From CAZGAH01 sp964523295 (GTDB lineage Bacteria; Desulfobacterota; Desulfovibrionia; Desulfovibrionales; Desulfovibrionaceae), in contig CAZGAH010000018.1 of NCBI GenBank assembly GCA_964523295.1, forward strand, positions 1-56,926: DNA of 56,926 bases. The letters run 5' to 3'. Below the pieces are notes generated by a model. It was not told the DNA's origin, searched no databases, and saw only the letters and a program-made list of their open reading frames with translations. The position numbers and the translations under genes were made by a program. This document shows positions 42,221-51,471 of this stretch, one piece after another (the stretch's first letter is position 1; each line of letters opens with the position of its first letter).

Positions 42221-43841
42221 CCGTTTCCTTCTCCCGAAGAAAGGCCTCGATATTGCGCAGGTTGTCCAGGGCCTCGGCGTTGTCGGGTTTGCGTTGCAGG
42301 GCCTGGCGCAGGGCGGCGCGGGATTCCTCCCAGCGCTCGAGCGCTGCCAGCGAGACGCCGAGGTTGTTGTAGGTCCGGCTTTCGCCGGGCGCCAGTTCCA
42401 GCGCCTTGCGCAGCCAGGCGATGGCCTCCTCGTGGCGTCCGAGCAGGCCCAGTGTACGGCCGAGGTCGGTCATAGCCTGGTAGTGGTTAGGCGCGACGCG
42501 AAACAGTTTTAAAAAGTGATCGATGGCTTCTTCATGGCGCCCCATTTCGCTGAGCAGAATGGCGTAGTTGTTCAGGGCAATTATTGAGCGCGGATTCGAG
42601 GCCAGGATGTCGGTATAGAGCGTCGCGTTGTTGCGGTAGGGCAGCGTGCGGTCGAAGGTGACCGAGGCGAGCAGGCCGAGCACTGTCAGCGCCGCCAGGC
42701 GCAGCGCCGGCTGCGGCAGATTGGGAATCCGCTGCGCCAGCCTCGCCAGCGTGGCCACGACCAGCACGATGATCCCGATGCCGGCCAGGTATTGGAAATG
42801 TTGGGCCACATAGGCGTAGCGCATGTAATAGACGTTGATGAAGCCGAGAAAAGGCAGCACCGTTCCCGAGTAGAACAGCAGCGCAGTCAGCGGCCCGCGG
42901 CCCAGCCGCCGGCGCAGGCCCCAGAGTCCGGCAACGGCCGCCAGCGCAGTCGCTGGATAGAGCCAGGCCAGCACGCTCGCGACGTCGATTTCCCATTTTA
43001 CGTAGCTGAAGAGGATCCCCTGCGGCCAGAGCAGCTTGCCGATGTAGAACCACCAGGCCCGGCCGGCGATGAGCAGCCGTTCGGCCGCGGAGAATGCGAA
43101 CTCCGTGCCCTTGGCGCCCAGCGTGCGCTCCATGGACATGGCCAGCAATCCCATCGAAATGCTGAGCGCGAAGAACGGCAGCAGCGCCAGCCATTCCTGA
43201 CGCCGGATGGTGCCCCGTCGCCACCAGATCAGCAGGGCCAGCGCGGCCGGAAAGGTGGAGACGCTCGTTTTGGCCAGCAGCGCGCAGAGAAACAGCCCCA
43301 GCCCGGCCAGCAGGACGGGGGGCCGGGGCCAGTTCGAGGCCGTTGGCTCCGGTTCCGCTGCCTGACCCAGGTGGAAGGCCGCGGCGCAGACAAACAGGGC
43401 TGCCAGGTAGAACAGGCCCGAGAGCACGGCCGTGAGTTCGGTGATCCAGGCCACGCCCTCGAGCATGGCCGGGTGAACCACGTAGACCGCGGCCGCGAAC
43501 CAGGCCCAGGGCAGGCCCAGAAAGCGCAGCAGTCGCCACAGCAGCACGCCGGTGCACGCGTGGCCGAGAACGTTGACCAGATGGTAACCGAAGGGATTCA
43601 GCCCGAAGACCTTGAATTGCAGCCAGAATGCCGTCAGCGAAAGCGGATAGTACTGCCGGAACGAACCGACTTCGAACCATATCCGCCGCAACCCGTCCAG
43701 CGAGTGCAGCAGCTGGTTACTACTCACATAGACGTCGTCATCCCAGATGAAACCGCCGCGCAGGGCCGGCAAATAGGCCAGCAGCCCCAGCACGAGCAGG
43801 GCCAGAACGCCGTGAATACGATCATTGCGGTTCTCGGTCAT
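42207..43841 (-). CDS. GT-C-like membrane protein with C-terminal TPR repeats
   Basis: 544 residues from ATG 43841; an upstream frame to 43904 is unneeded. About ten helices occupy residues 1-395. The first loop GGFIWDDDVYVSSNQLLHSL has the acidic DD motif of GT-C enzymes (TMTC/PMT-like). Residues ~420-535 are three to four TPRs (NPRSIIALNNYAILLSEMGR, HYQAMTDLGRTLGLLGRHEE, SRTYNNLGVSLAALERWEES). This layout, GT-C plus TPR, is common in uncharacterised bacterial proteins that may glycosylate exported proteins. It is convergent with the ArnT-like gene. Confidence 0.8.
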   Translation of the reverse strand: MTENRNDRIHGVLALLVLGLLAYLPALRGGFIWDDDVYVSSNQLLHSLDGLRRIWFEVGSFRQYYPLSLTAFWLQFKVFGLNPFGYHLVNVLGHACTGVLLWRLLRFLGLPWAWFAAAVYVVHPAMLEGVAWITELTAVLSGLFYLAALFVCAAAFHLGQAAEPEPTASNWPRPPVLLAGLGLFLCALLAKTSVSTFPAALALLIWWRRGTIRRQEWLALLPFFALSISMGLLAMSMERTLGAKGTEFAFSAAERLLIAGRAWWFYIGKLLWPQGILFSYVKWEIDVASVLAWLYPATALAAVAGLWGLRRRLGRGPLTALLFYSGTVLPFLGFINVYYMRYAYVAQHFQYLAGIGIIVLVVATLARLAQRIPNLPQPALRLAALTVLGLLASVTFDRTLPYRNNATLYTDILASNPRSIIALNNYAILLSEMGRHEEAIDHFLKLFRVAPNHYQAMTDLGRTLGLLGRHEEAIAWLRKALELAPGESRTYNNLGVSLAALERWEESRAALRQALQRKPDNAEALDNLRNIEAFLREKETEKAR

Positions 43842-43984
43842 GGAAAAACGATTCCCTCGCGGATGGCTGTGCGCCCGGTCCCGGGCGCGGACTTCTGCTC
43901 GCAACGCCGCGCCGCCCGCAGGGGCCGGCCTGCCATTTTCCTGGCCGGAGACTATCCTGGCGTAGAGAAAAACGCACTGATTAT

Positions 43985-45172
43985 TTACGGGACGATTGCC
44001 CGGGTCAGGGTCTCGTAGCCCTGGCGGTTGAAGTGGTCCCAGTCGCGCGGGCCGTGGAGCAGCGTTGTCTGGCCGGCTGCCCGCAACTCCGGTCGCGCGT
44101 CGATGAACCCCGCGCTGCAGTCGCGCGCCACGGCTGCTATGGCGCGGGCGAGCGCGTCGCTGACCGGCTCTATTCTGCGCGCGTCGTGCAACTCGCTACG
44201 CTCGGACCAGATGCTGACCTGTTCGGATGCCAGGCGGTAGCAGGTCAGCGGGGCCGGGATATATACGACGACGAGGCGTGTCGTCGGCCATTGGCGCTGG
44301 AGATAGCGCAGGCTGTGCATGAAGACCGCGACGCCGCGCCGTATTTCCTGCTCCGTCAAATCCAGGGGCGGAGCCTGGAGCCGGTCGGGCAGGGCCACGA
44401 CGCGTTCTCCCAGGCGGATGCGATTGTTCTCGCCGGCCGGAAGCGGGGGCTCCACGTCGACGTACCGGCGCGTGAAGGTGTTCCTGAGCGTATTGCGTAA
44501 CAGGCGCAGGGCGAAATTGGCGAACAGTGGGACATCGTTCCATTGGCGGGCTCGACCATCGGCAAAACGGGCGTGCATCCGCTCCAGGAACTCCTGGAAG
44601 GCGGCCGGGTCCTCCGGGTTCTGCCCCGGTTCTATGGCCGGAAACCAGGTCTCGAGGAAAAAACCGTTGTTATGCAGGTCGTTGCCTTCGTAAAAATAGA
44701 CGTAGAGCAGCTCCGGCGGCGGCAGGTCCAGTCCCAGGCGCTTGCAGGTGGCCAGGACCTGGAGCGGCTCGAGCACAATACCATCTATGCTGCCGGCGCC
44801 GCTACGCCCGAAGGAGAGCACGTCGCGGCCCAGCCGCTCCTGGAGCAGATGCGCGCTGTGAAAGCGGGCATTGCGGTCGTAGCCCTGTTCGACGAACCAG
44901 TCGCCCTTGCCCTGCGCGTGCGAATCGCCGGCCAGGCCGACGTAACCAGGCCGGGGCAGCAGTCCGGCCTTGGAGCTTTGGCCCAGAGGCTGCAACTCGC
45001 GCGTGAGGTGATGGAACATGGCCGGCCGCAGCCGCGGGAGGAGCAGCGGAAAGAGCAGCTCGGCGAGCAGCCAGGCCAGCAGCACGCCGGCTGCGACCAG
45101 TCCCGCGTTCGCCAGCGCGCGGCGCAGGCTCATGGGACGGGCCGTAGCGTTTGGCCTGGGCGGATTCGGCAC
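43985..45172 (-). CDS. Membrane-anchored SGNH-hydrolase-like protein
   Basis: 395 residues from GTG 45172 (ATG 45133 also possible). One N-terminal helix (about 21-45) anchors a periplasmic domain. SGNH blocks are visible: GLAGDSHAQGKGD (nucleophile Ser in GDS), SFGRSGAGSID (Gly block), YFYEGNDLHNN (Asn block, GND) and RDWDHFNRQGYE (Asp/His pair). Such proteins deacetylate or modify polysaccharides. It follows surE by about 10 bases, but its likely partners are the surrounding envelope glycan genes. Moderately confident of the fold; substrate unknown. Confidence 0.75.
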   Translation of the reverse strand: MPNPPRPNATARPMSLRRALANAGLVAAGVLLAWLLAELLFPLLLPRLRPAMFHHLTRELQPLGQSSKAGLLPRPGYVGLAGDSHAQGKGDWFVEQGYDRNARFHSAHLLQERLGRDVLSFGRSGAGSIDGIVLEPLQVLATCKRLGLDLPPPELLYVYFYEGNDLHNNGFFLETWFPAIEPGQNPEDPAAFQEFLERMHARFADGRARQWNDVPLFANFALRLLRNTLRNTFTRRYVDVEPPLPAGENNRIRLGERVVALPDRLQAPPLDLTEQEIRRGVAVFMHSLRYLQRQWPTTRLVVVYIPAPLTCYRLASEQVSIWSERSELHDARRIEPVSDALARAIAAVARDCSAGFIDARPELRAAGQTTLLHGPRDWDHFNRQGYETLTRAIVP

Positions 45173-45182
45173 GGCGGGGCGC

Positions 45183-45935
45183 TCATGAAATGGTCTGCGC
45201 GAGCATATCCAGTACGCTACGGTCGGTGAAGTCGAAACGCAGCGGCGTGAGCGTGATGAACCCCTGGCTGAGCAGCGCGCGGTCAGAATCCGGGCTGAGT
45301 TTTTCGGCCGGGATGATGCCGTCGAGCCAGTAGTAGGGGCGTCCGCGGGGGTCGAGCCGGCGCTCGTACCAGTCCTGGTACATGGCGCGGGTATGGCGGC
45401 AGAGCCGGAGTCCCTTGGTCAGGTCCAGCGGCAGGGGCGGGAAATTCAGATTGAGCAGGCACTGCGGAGGCAGCGTCTCCCAGGGGATGCGCGTCACGAG
45501 CCGCAGCGCGTAGGCTGCCTGATCGGCCAGATCCGCGGGGCCGAAACTGTCGTAGGAAACGGCCAGGGCCGACCGCCCCAGCAGCGCGCCCTCCGTGGCG
45601 GCCGAGACGGTTCCCGAGTAGAGGATGTCCACGCCGACGTTGGCCCCGGCGTTGATGCCCGAGATGACGATATCCGGGGGGGCGTCGAGCAGCGTCGAGA
45701 GCGCCAGCTTGACGCAGTCTGCCGGCGTGCCGTACACGCCCAGGCCCTGGAAGCCGTTTTCCCGGAATTCCTTGACCCGTAGCGGCGAGCTGAAGGTGAT
45801 CGCATGACCGACGGCGGACTGTTCGGCCACCGGGGCGACCACCTGCACGCGGTGGCCCGCTTCGACGGCGGCGTGGTACAGCGCGCGCAGGCCTACGGCC
45901 TGGATGCCGTCGTCATTAGTCAGCAGAATATTCAT
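45183..45935 (-). CDS. surE: 5'/3'-nucleotidase SurE
   Basis: 250 residues. MNILLTNDDGIQAVGLRAL carries the metal-binding Asp8-Asp9 pair, AEQSAVGHAITF the conserved Ser/Asn site and DIVISGINAGANVGVDILYS the Asn cluster. SurE dephosphorylates nucleoside monophosphates and short polyphosphate, often in stationary phase. It is divergent from the HD-domain gene. The length matches the family. Confidence 0.95.
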   Translation of the reverse strand: MNILLTNDDGIQAVGLRALYHAAVEAGHRVQVVAPVAEQSAVGHAITFSSPLRVKEFRENGFQGLGVYGTPADCVKLALSTLLDAPPDIVISGINAGANVGVDILYSGTVSAATEGALLGRSALAVSYDSFGPADLADQAAYALRLVTRIPWETLPPQCLLNLNFPPLPLDLTKGLRLCRHTRAMYQDWYERRLDPRGRPYYWLDGIIPAEKLSPDSDRALLSQGFITLTPLRFDFTDRSVLDMLAQTIS

Positions 45936-46085
45936 TGTTCATTCCATGACTTTTTATTACCCTCGCCCGTGTTGGCGACCGGACGAGCGCCCTCCCTGTA
46001 CGGTTTCTCGGGTGAGGGGTCAAGCTGCCGGGTACGTGCCGGGCGGCCTGCGCCCGGGACCAGTGCGAGGAAAAGGCGCGACGCG

Positions 46086-47147
46086 GTGAGCAAGGGACAG
46101 TACGTACGTGATCTGACGGCGGGGCAGGCCGTGGCGGATGTGTTTCTGACCGCCGAGGCCAAGCTTGGGCAGGCCAAGAACGGCCCGTACTGGAGCCTGG
46201 TGCTGCAGGACGTGACCGGGAAAATCGAGGCCAAGCTCTGGAGTCCGCACAGCCAGGCCTATCCGGATTTGCAGGCCGGGCGTTTTTATTTTGTCGAGGG
46301 CGTGGCCGGTACCTATCGCGACCAGGTGCAGCTGAACCTGGAACGCCTGGAGGAACTGCCGCCGCAGCCCGACGGTCGCCCGTCCGTGGACCTGGCCGAC
46401 TTCGTGCCGCGCAGTGTCCGGGAACCGGCCGCGATGCTGGAGGACCTGGAGGCCATGTGCCGGCTGCATCTACGCCACGCGCCCTGGCGTACGTTCGCGC
46501 TCAAGGTGCTGGGCGACGAGGCCATACGCGGCCGGCTGCTCCAGGCCACGGGCGCCAAGGTCATGCATCACGCCTATGTCGGCGGCCTGCTCGAGCATAC
46601 GCTCAGCGTGGCCCAGCTTGGCATGATGGTCTGTAACCAGTATCCCCAACTGGACCGCGAGGTGCTGCTCGTCGCCGCCGTATTTCATGATCTGGGCAAG
46701 GCCTGGGAACTCTCGGCCGGGTTGAATCTCGACTATACGGATTCCGGCCGGCTGCTGGGGCATATCATGATCGGCCTGGAGGTGCTGGAGCCCTTCCTGC
46801 GCAAGTCGCGGCTCGACGAGGAGCTGATCCTGCATTTCAAGCACATCATCCTCAGCCACCACGGTGAATACGAATACGGTTCGCCGCGTCGGCCCAAGAC
46901 GGCCGAGGCCATGGCCTTGCACTATCTCGACAACCTGGACGCGAAGATGAACCAGGTTGCTACGCTTTTCGTCGGCCTCGGCTCGGACCCCGAGGATCAA
47001 ACCCCGCTCTGGTCGCCGTATCAGCGCTCCCTGGAGCGCTATCTCTATCGCCCGCGGCAGACGCCGGCGTCCGGGCGCCAGGCAGCCAGACTGGATGTCA
47101 AGCCGCAGCAGGAGGAGGGGCAGTGTTCGTTACCTTTGAAGGCGTAG
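46086..47147 (+). CDS. OB-fold/HD-domain nuclease (YhaM-like 3'-5' exoribonuclease)
   Basis: 353 residues from GTG 46086, chosen because homologous sequence begins SKGQYVRDLTAGQAVADVFL; the frame upstream to 45804 overlaps surE. Residues ~1-100 form an OB nucleic-acid-binding fold (NGPYWSLVLQDVTGKIEAKL). The HD domain follows with HHAYVGGLLEHTLSV, VAAVFHDLGKAWELS and LSHHGEYEYGSPRRPKTAEA, a full metal-binding HD set. This is the CBF1/YhaM arrangement. tmk overlaps its end by 25 bases. Confidence 0.88.
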   Translation: MSKGQYVRDLTAGQAVADVFLTAEAKLGQAKNGPYWSLVLQDVTGKIEAKLWSPHSQAYPDLQAGRFYFVEGVAGTYRDQVQLNLERLEELPPQPDGRPSVDLADFVPRSVREPAAMLEDLEAMCRLHLRHAPWRTFALKVLGDEAIRGRLLQATGAKVMHHAYVGGLLEHTLSVAQLGMMVCNQYPQLDREVLLVAAVFHDLGKAWELSAGLNLDYTDSGRLLGHIMIGLEVLEPFLRKSRLDEELILHFKHIILSHHGEYEYGSPRRPKTAEAMALHYLDNLDAKMNQVATLFVGLGSDPEDQTPLWSPYQRSLERYLYRPRQTPASGRQAARLDVKPQQEEGQCSLPLKA

Positions 47148-47758
47148 AGGGCGCGGGCAAGTCCTCCCTCATTGAGCGGCTGGGCGAGTACCTCGAAAGC
47201 CGTGGCCAGGCGGTACTCCTGACGCGGGAACCCGGCGGCTGCGCTCTCGGGCAATCGCTGCGCCGCATCCTGCTCGACGTGGCCACGCAAGACCTGGCGC
47301 CGGAGGCCGAGCTGTTTCTCTACCTGGCCGACCGGGCCCAGCATGTCCGGCAGGTGATCCGCCCGGCCCTGGCGCAGGGGCGGGTCGTGCTCTGCGACCG
47401 GTACGCCGACTCCACCATCGTCTATCAGGGCTACGGCCGCGGCCTGGACCCCGAACTGCTGTTCCAGCTCAACGATCTCGCCGTGGCCGGACTGTGGCCG
47501 CGCCTGACCGTGCTCCTGGACCTGCCGGCCGAGACCGGCCTCTCCCGCGCCCGCGCCCGCAACGACGCCGCGCAGACCAGCGTCAGCGAAGGACGCTTCG
47601 AGGCCGAGAGCCTGGCGTTTCATGGGCGCGTGCGCGAGGGCTACCTCTGCTGGGCCGCCCGCCACGCAGACCGCTTCCTGCGCGTGGACGCTACCCTGCC
47701 GCTCTCCGAGGTCTTCGACCGCGTGCGCGACGCGTTGGATGCTTTGCCCGGGGAGTAG
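47123..47758 (+). CDS. tmk: Thymidylate kinase
   Basis: 211 residues, GTG start at 47123 with a strong GGAGGAGGGG site. P-loop FEGVEGAGKSSLIERL, LTREPGGCALGQSLR (dTMP-binding Glu-Pro-Gly-Gly) and VLCDRYADSTIVYQGYGRG (DR-Y motif) identify Tmk. The lid VSEGRFEAESLAFHGRVREG is present. It makes dTDP for DNA synthesis. It overlaps the YhaM-like gene. Confidence 0.95.
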   Translation: MFVTFEGVEGAGKSSLIERLGEYLESRGQAVLLTREPGGCALGQSLRRILLDVATQDLAPEAELFLYLADRAQHVRQVIRPALAQGRVVLCDRYADSTIVYQGYGRGLDPELLFQLNDLAVAGLWPRLTVLLDLPAETGLSRARARNDAAQTSVSEGRFEAESLAFHGRVREGYLCWAARHADRFLRVDATLPLSEVFDRVRDALDALPGE

Positions 47759-47791
47759 TCCGGTGCAGGGCCTCGGGACGGAAACGATACC

Positions 47792-48820
47792 ATGGACGAG
47801 CGCTCCCTTCCTCCTCCCTTTACCCTGACGCCTGCCATTCTGGCGCTGGTCGTACGCGTCGCCGAAGCTGTGGGCCGAATGACCGCCACGACTGCGGATC
47901 CGCTCGCTCCCCGGCTTCGCCGGGCCAACCGTATCCGCACCATTCAGGGGTCCCTGGCCATAGAAGGCAATACCTTGAGCGTGGAGCAGATGACGGCCAT
48001 TCTGGAAGGAAAACACGTCGTTGCTCCGCCCCGGGAAATACAGGAGGTGCGCAACGCCATTGCTGCCTATGATCGCATAGGGCAGTGGAATCCTTACTCC
48101 GAATCCGATCTGCTCGATGCGCACCGTGTGCTCATGGCGGGTCTGCTCGACAGACCAGGGATGTGGCGACACGAGGGCGTAGGCGTCATGGCCGGCGCGC
48201 GCGTCGTGCATCTGGCGCCGCCGGCGCACCGCGTTCAGCAGCTTATGCGCGGACTTCTGGACTGGCTGGCGAAGACGCCGGTGCATTTTCTTGTCGTCAG
48301 CGCTGTCTTCCACTACGAATTTGAGTTCATCCATCCCTTCCTCGACGGCAACGGCCGGCTGGGCCGCCTGTGGCAGACCGTGATCCTGGCGCGCTGGAAT
48401 CCGCTCTTTGCGTATCTCCCGATCGAAAGCCTGGTCCACGCCAACCAGGAGGCTTATTACCAGGCCCTGCAGCAGAGCACCGAACAGACCGATTGCGCGC
48501 CATTCATCGAGTTCATGCTCCGGATGCTCCGCGACGCGCTCGCCGCAGCTACCCCCGGACTCGCCCCCGAAGTCACCCCCGAAGTCCCCCCTGAAGTCGA
48601 GCGCCTGCTCCATGCCCTAGCCGGCGAGACGTTACGTCGCCGCGAACTCCAGGCCCGACTGGGATTGCAGGACGAGAAGCACTTCCGGCAGCACTACCTC
48701 CAACCCGCGCTCGCCGCCGGCCTGTTGGAGATGACCGTGCCGGACAAACCGCGAAGCCGGATGCAACGCTATCGGCTTACGGACAAGGGGTGGCAGTGGG
48801 TGCGCGTACGCACCGCATAG
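47792..48820 (+). CDS. Class II Fic-domain AMPylase-type protein with winged-helix tail
   Basis: 342 residues. Residues ~46-60 hold the inhibitory helix SLAIEGNTLS ([S/T]xxxE[G/N]), placing it in class II Fic proteins with a built-in brake. The active site is HPFLDGNGRLGRLW (HxFx(D/E)GNGRxxR), complete. A short Pro-Glu-Val repeat (about 250-265) connects to a C-terminal winged-helix domain (LRRRELQARLGLQDEKHFRQ). It transfers AMP or another nucleotide to a Ser/Thr/Tyr target. No separate antitoxin is next to it, as expected for class II. Confidence 0.9.
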   Translation: MDERSLPPPFTLTPAILALVVRVAEAVGRMTATTADPLAPRLRRANRIRTIQGSLAIEGNTLSVEQMTAILEGKHVVAPPREIQEVRNAIAAYDRIGQWNPYSESDLLDAHRVLMAGLLDRPGMWRHEGVGVMAGARVVHLAPPAHRVQQLMRGLLDWLAKTPVHFLVVSAVFHYEFEFIHPFLDGNGRLGRLWQTVILARWNPLFAYLPIESLVHANQEAYYQALQQSTEQTDCAPFIEFMLRMLRDALAAATPGLAPEVTPEVPPEVERLLHALAGETLRRRELQARLGLQDEKHFRQHYLQPALAAGLLEMTVPDKPRSRMQRYRLTDKGWQWVRVRTA

Positions 48821-48841
48821 TCGGGAGCGGCAAAGTGGAGT

Positions 48842-50131
48842 CTACCCCGCCGCCAGTGCCTCTTCGGCAGGGGCAGAAATGCCGTCGTCAAGAACGATGC
48901 GGTTGCGGCCGCTGTTTTTGGCCTGGTAGAGGCGGGTGTCGGCGGCGCTGATCATTTGTTCGAGGGAGATGGCGCGGCGGCTGCTGATGCCGATGCTGAT
49001 CGTGATCTTGATCCGTTGGCCGCGCGGGGTGCGTAGCTCGGTGTTTTCGATCTCCTGGCGCAGTCCTTCGAACTGGAGTATGGCGTTTTCGTCGGAGGTG
49101 TTGGTCAGCAGGACGATGAATTCCTCGCCGCCGTACCGGGCCACGATTCCGGCGGCGCTGAAACGGTGTTTGAGCAGTCTGGCGATTTGCTGCAGCACGA
49201 AGTCGCCGGCGTCGTGTCCGTAGGTGTCGTTGACCGGCTTGAAGTGGTCGATGTCGAGAATGGCGACGGTCAGTTCGATGGTTCCGTGTAAAAAATCGGA
49301 GTAGAGGCGTTCTCCCACCTCGAACATGTAGCGCCGGTTGTGCAGTCCGGTCAGGTAATCCCGGTCGGAGGCCTCCTTGAGTCGGGAGACGTAGTCGACG
49401 ATTTCCAGCGTATTGTTCACGCGGCAGTAGAATTCTTCGATGAAAAAGGGTTTGGTCAGGAAGTCGTTGGCGCCGTCTTTGATGAAGCGCGCGGCCATGA
49501 GGTTGTTGCCGTGCGCGGAAATGGCGATGATGCCGAGTTCTTCGCGGCGGTATTTCCTGCGCACCTGACGCGTCAGCTCGAAACCGTCCATGTCGGGCAT
49601 GCTGTAGTCGGTGATGAGCAGCCGGACGTCCGGGTTCTGTTCGAGCAGTTCCAGGGCCTCTTTGCCGCCGCTGGCGGTGAGGATGATGAATTTGTGCGCG
49701 GCGAGCAGTTCGTGCAGCATGTTGCGCGTGGTCAGCGAATCGTCGGCCACGAGCACCTTGATGGAGCGGTTGTTCCGGATGCGGCGGATGGTGCGCAGCA
49801 GGGATTCGATATCATGGGCGCTTTTTTTGGGGACGTAATCGATGACGTTTTTCGACAGGATATAGTCGCGGAGTTCGTCGCTCATTTCTCCGGTGAAAAT
49901 GATGGGTGGGATTTTTTTGCCGATGACGTAGTCGACGATTTCGCCATTGGGAGCGTCAGGGAGATTGAGGTCGAGCAGGGCCAGCAGGAAATCCTGACGC
50001 TGTTCCAGAACGGCGACAGCCTCAGCGTAGCATGCGGCCCAGACGACCTCCAGCTGCAAGTCCGCCTCGATCTTCTTTTTGACCAGCGAGGCGAAGGTCT
50101 TGCTGTCTTCGACAATCAGCACGCGATCCAT
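48842..50131 (-). CDS. Dual-receiver response regulator with GGDEF diguanylate cyclase domain
   Basis: 429 residues from ATG 50131 (MDRVLIVEDSK; ATG 50137 is an alternative). The first receiver domain has phosphoacceptor Asp54 (LLALLDLNLPD) and Lys102. The second has Asp175 (LLITDYSMPDMDG) and Lys227. The GGDEF domain is active-type: GGEEF at 334-338. The expected I-site (RxxD four residues before the Arg preceding YGGEEF) reads SAAG, so feedback inhibition by c-di-GMP at this site is unlikely. PleD-like layout. No cognate kinase adjoins. AAGGA precedes the ATG. Confidence 0.9.
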   Translation of the reverse strand: MDRVLIVEDSKTFASLVKKKIEADLQLEVVWAACYAEAVAVLEQRQDFLLALLDLNLPDAPNGEIVDYVIGKKIPPIIFTGEMSDELRDYILSKNVIDYVPKKSAHDIESLLRTIRRIRNNRSIKVLVADDSLTTRNMLHELLAAHKFIILTASGGKEALELLEQNPDVRLLITDYSMPDMDGFELTRQVRRKYRREELGIIAISAHGNNLMAARFIKDGANDFLTKPFFIEEFYCRVNNTLEIVDYVSRLKEASDRDYLTGLHNRRYMFEVGERLYSDFLHGTIELTVAILDIDHFKPVNDTYGHDAGDFVLQQIARLLKHRFSAAGIVARYGGEEFIVLLTNTSDENAILQFEGLRQEIENTELRTPRGQRIKITISIGISSRRAISLEQMISAADTRLYQAKNSGRNRIVLDDGISAPAEEALAAG

Positions 50132-50474
50132 GCTCATTCCTTGGGATAAGGACGGATAACGTCCCCTCGTCCCAGACCTGTCCGAATCCAGACAGAACCG
50201 GGACGAGGACGTCATCCTGCCCTGCGCCCCCATTTCATTCCGCGGAATGCAGGATGCAAACACCCGACGTAGTGCCGCCGTCACGGTAAAACCGGAAGCT
50301 GGCGGCGCATCTTCCGGTCTGGATCGACGCACGCAACGTGGCGACACCGTATCAGACTGACAAGCGGCAACTCTCCATGTTCTTCGCCGGCGCAAGGCCT
50401 GTCGTCAGGCCGCACACTCCGGATCGGCGGTCGGATCGTGATAGTAATAAATGGCTTATCAATACACAAATCCG

Positions 50475-51335
50475 TCAGGCGTTGTCCAGCGCCAGCAGCG
50501 CTTTGACGGTCGGCTCGAAGGCCTGCGCCGTTGCCGACGCCTGCTGGACTTTGAGAAAGGCGTAGCCTTCGTCTCCGGAGCGGGCCACCTCGGGATCGAG
50601 GGGGATGGCGCCCAGAAAGGGCAGGCCCATTTCCTGGGCCAGGGCCGCGCCGCCGCCGCTGGAGAAAATGCGTTCGACCTGGCCGCAGTGGCTGCACACG
50701 AAGCCGCTCATGTTCTCGACCAGGCCCAGGACCGGCACGCCCAGCTCGCGACAGAAGCTCACCGAGCGGCGGACGTCGTCCACGGCCACGGCCTGCGGCG
50801 TGGTCACGATCAAGGCCTGGGCCGTCGGGCCGATCAGATCGAGCACGGACAGCGGCTCGTCGCCGGTGCCCGGCGGGCAATCCACAATGAGAAGATCAAG
50901 ATCTCCCCAGTCTACGTCGCTGAGGAATTGACGGATCAGGCTTGATTTCATCGGCCCTTTCCAGATGACCGCCTGCTCCGGACCGGGCAGCAGGAACCCC
51001 AGCGACATGACCCGGAGGTTGTGGCTCCAGTCGATGGGCTCGATATGTTCTTTTTCGATGTGCGGTTTGGACTCGGACAGGCTGAGCAGGCGGGGTACGC
51101 TCGGGCCGTGCACATCCACGTCGAGCAGGCCGACGCGTTTGCCGGCCAGGGACAGGGCCACGGCCACGTTGACGGCCACCGTGCTCTTGCCCACGCCGCC
51201 TTTGCCCGACAGGACCGCCACCTTGTGCCGTATCCGGCCCAGGGTCCGGGCCAGGCGGTCTTCAACGGTCGTACATTTCGTCTTGTCCTGGCAGCTGCTC
51301 TGGCTGGCGCAGGACTCGCAGGTCGGTTGACTCAT
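50475..51335 (-). CDS. Mrp/Nbp35-type Fe-S carrier P-loop ATPase
   Basis: 286 residues from ATG 51335. N-terminal cysteines C6-X2-C9-X5-C15-X5-C21 suggest an extra Fe-S site as in Nbp35. The deviant Walker A is LSGKGGVGKSTVAVNVA. VDVHGPSVPRLL and VDCPPGTGDE follow, and the C-terminal CSHC motif (FVCSHCGQVERIF) bridges the dimer cluster. Mrp/NUBPL proteins deliver Fe-S clusters to client enzymes. It is adjacent to hypB and hypA on the same strand, suggesting it serves hydrogenase or related metalloenzymes. AAGGAG lies upstream. Confidence 0.93.
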   Translation of the reverse strand: MSQPTCESCASQSSCQDKTKCTTVEDRLARTLGRIRHKVAVLSGKGGVGKSTVAVNVAVALSLAGKRVGLLDVDVHGPSVPRLLSLSESKPHIEKEHIEPIDWSHNLRVMSLGFLLPGPEQAVIWKGPMKSSLIRQFLSDVDWGDLDLLIVDCPPGTGDEPLSVLDLIGPTAQALIVTTPQAVAVDDVRRSVSFCRELGVPVLGLVENMSGFVCSHCGQVERIFSSGGGAALAQEMGLPFLGAIPLDPEVARSGDEGYAFLKVQQASATAQAFEPTVKALLALDNA

Positions 51336-51471
51336 GATTGCATCTGCTCCTTCTCGAGCGTCGCGTCGCTCCCGGCTGGCGGCACGGATGAGGTCCGGGG
51401 ACATGACAAGGTATCGGGGCAACAGGTCGGTCCGCTGCCGGGCAGGGCTGACCGGATCCCGCGGGCTCCTG

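Noticed and set aside
42792..44018. 408-residue plus-strand frame over the GT-C/TPR gene
   Set aside because: Low-complexity, Gln/Arg-rich and antisense to a coherent membrane protein.
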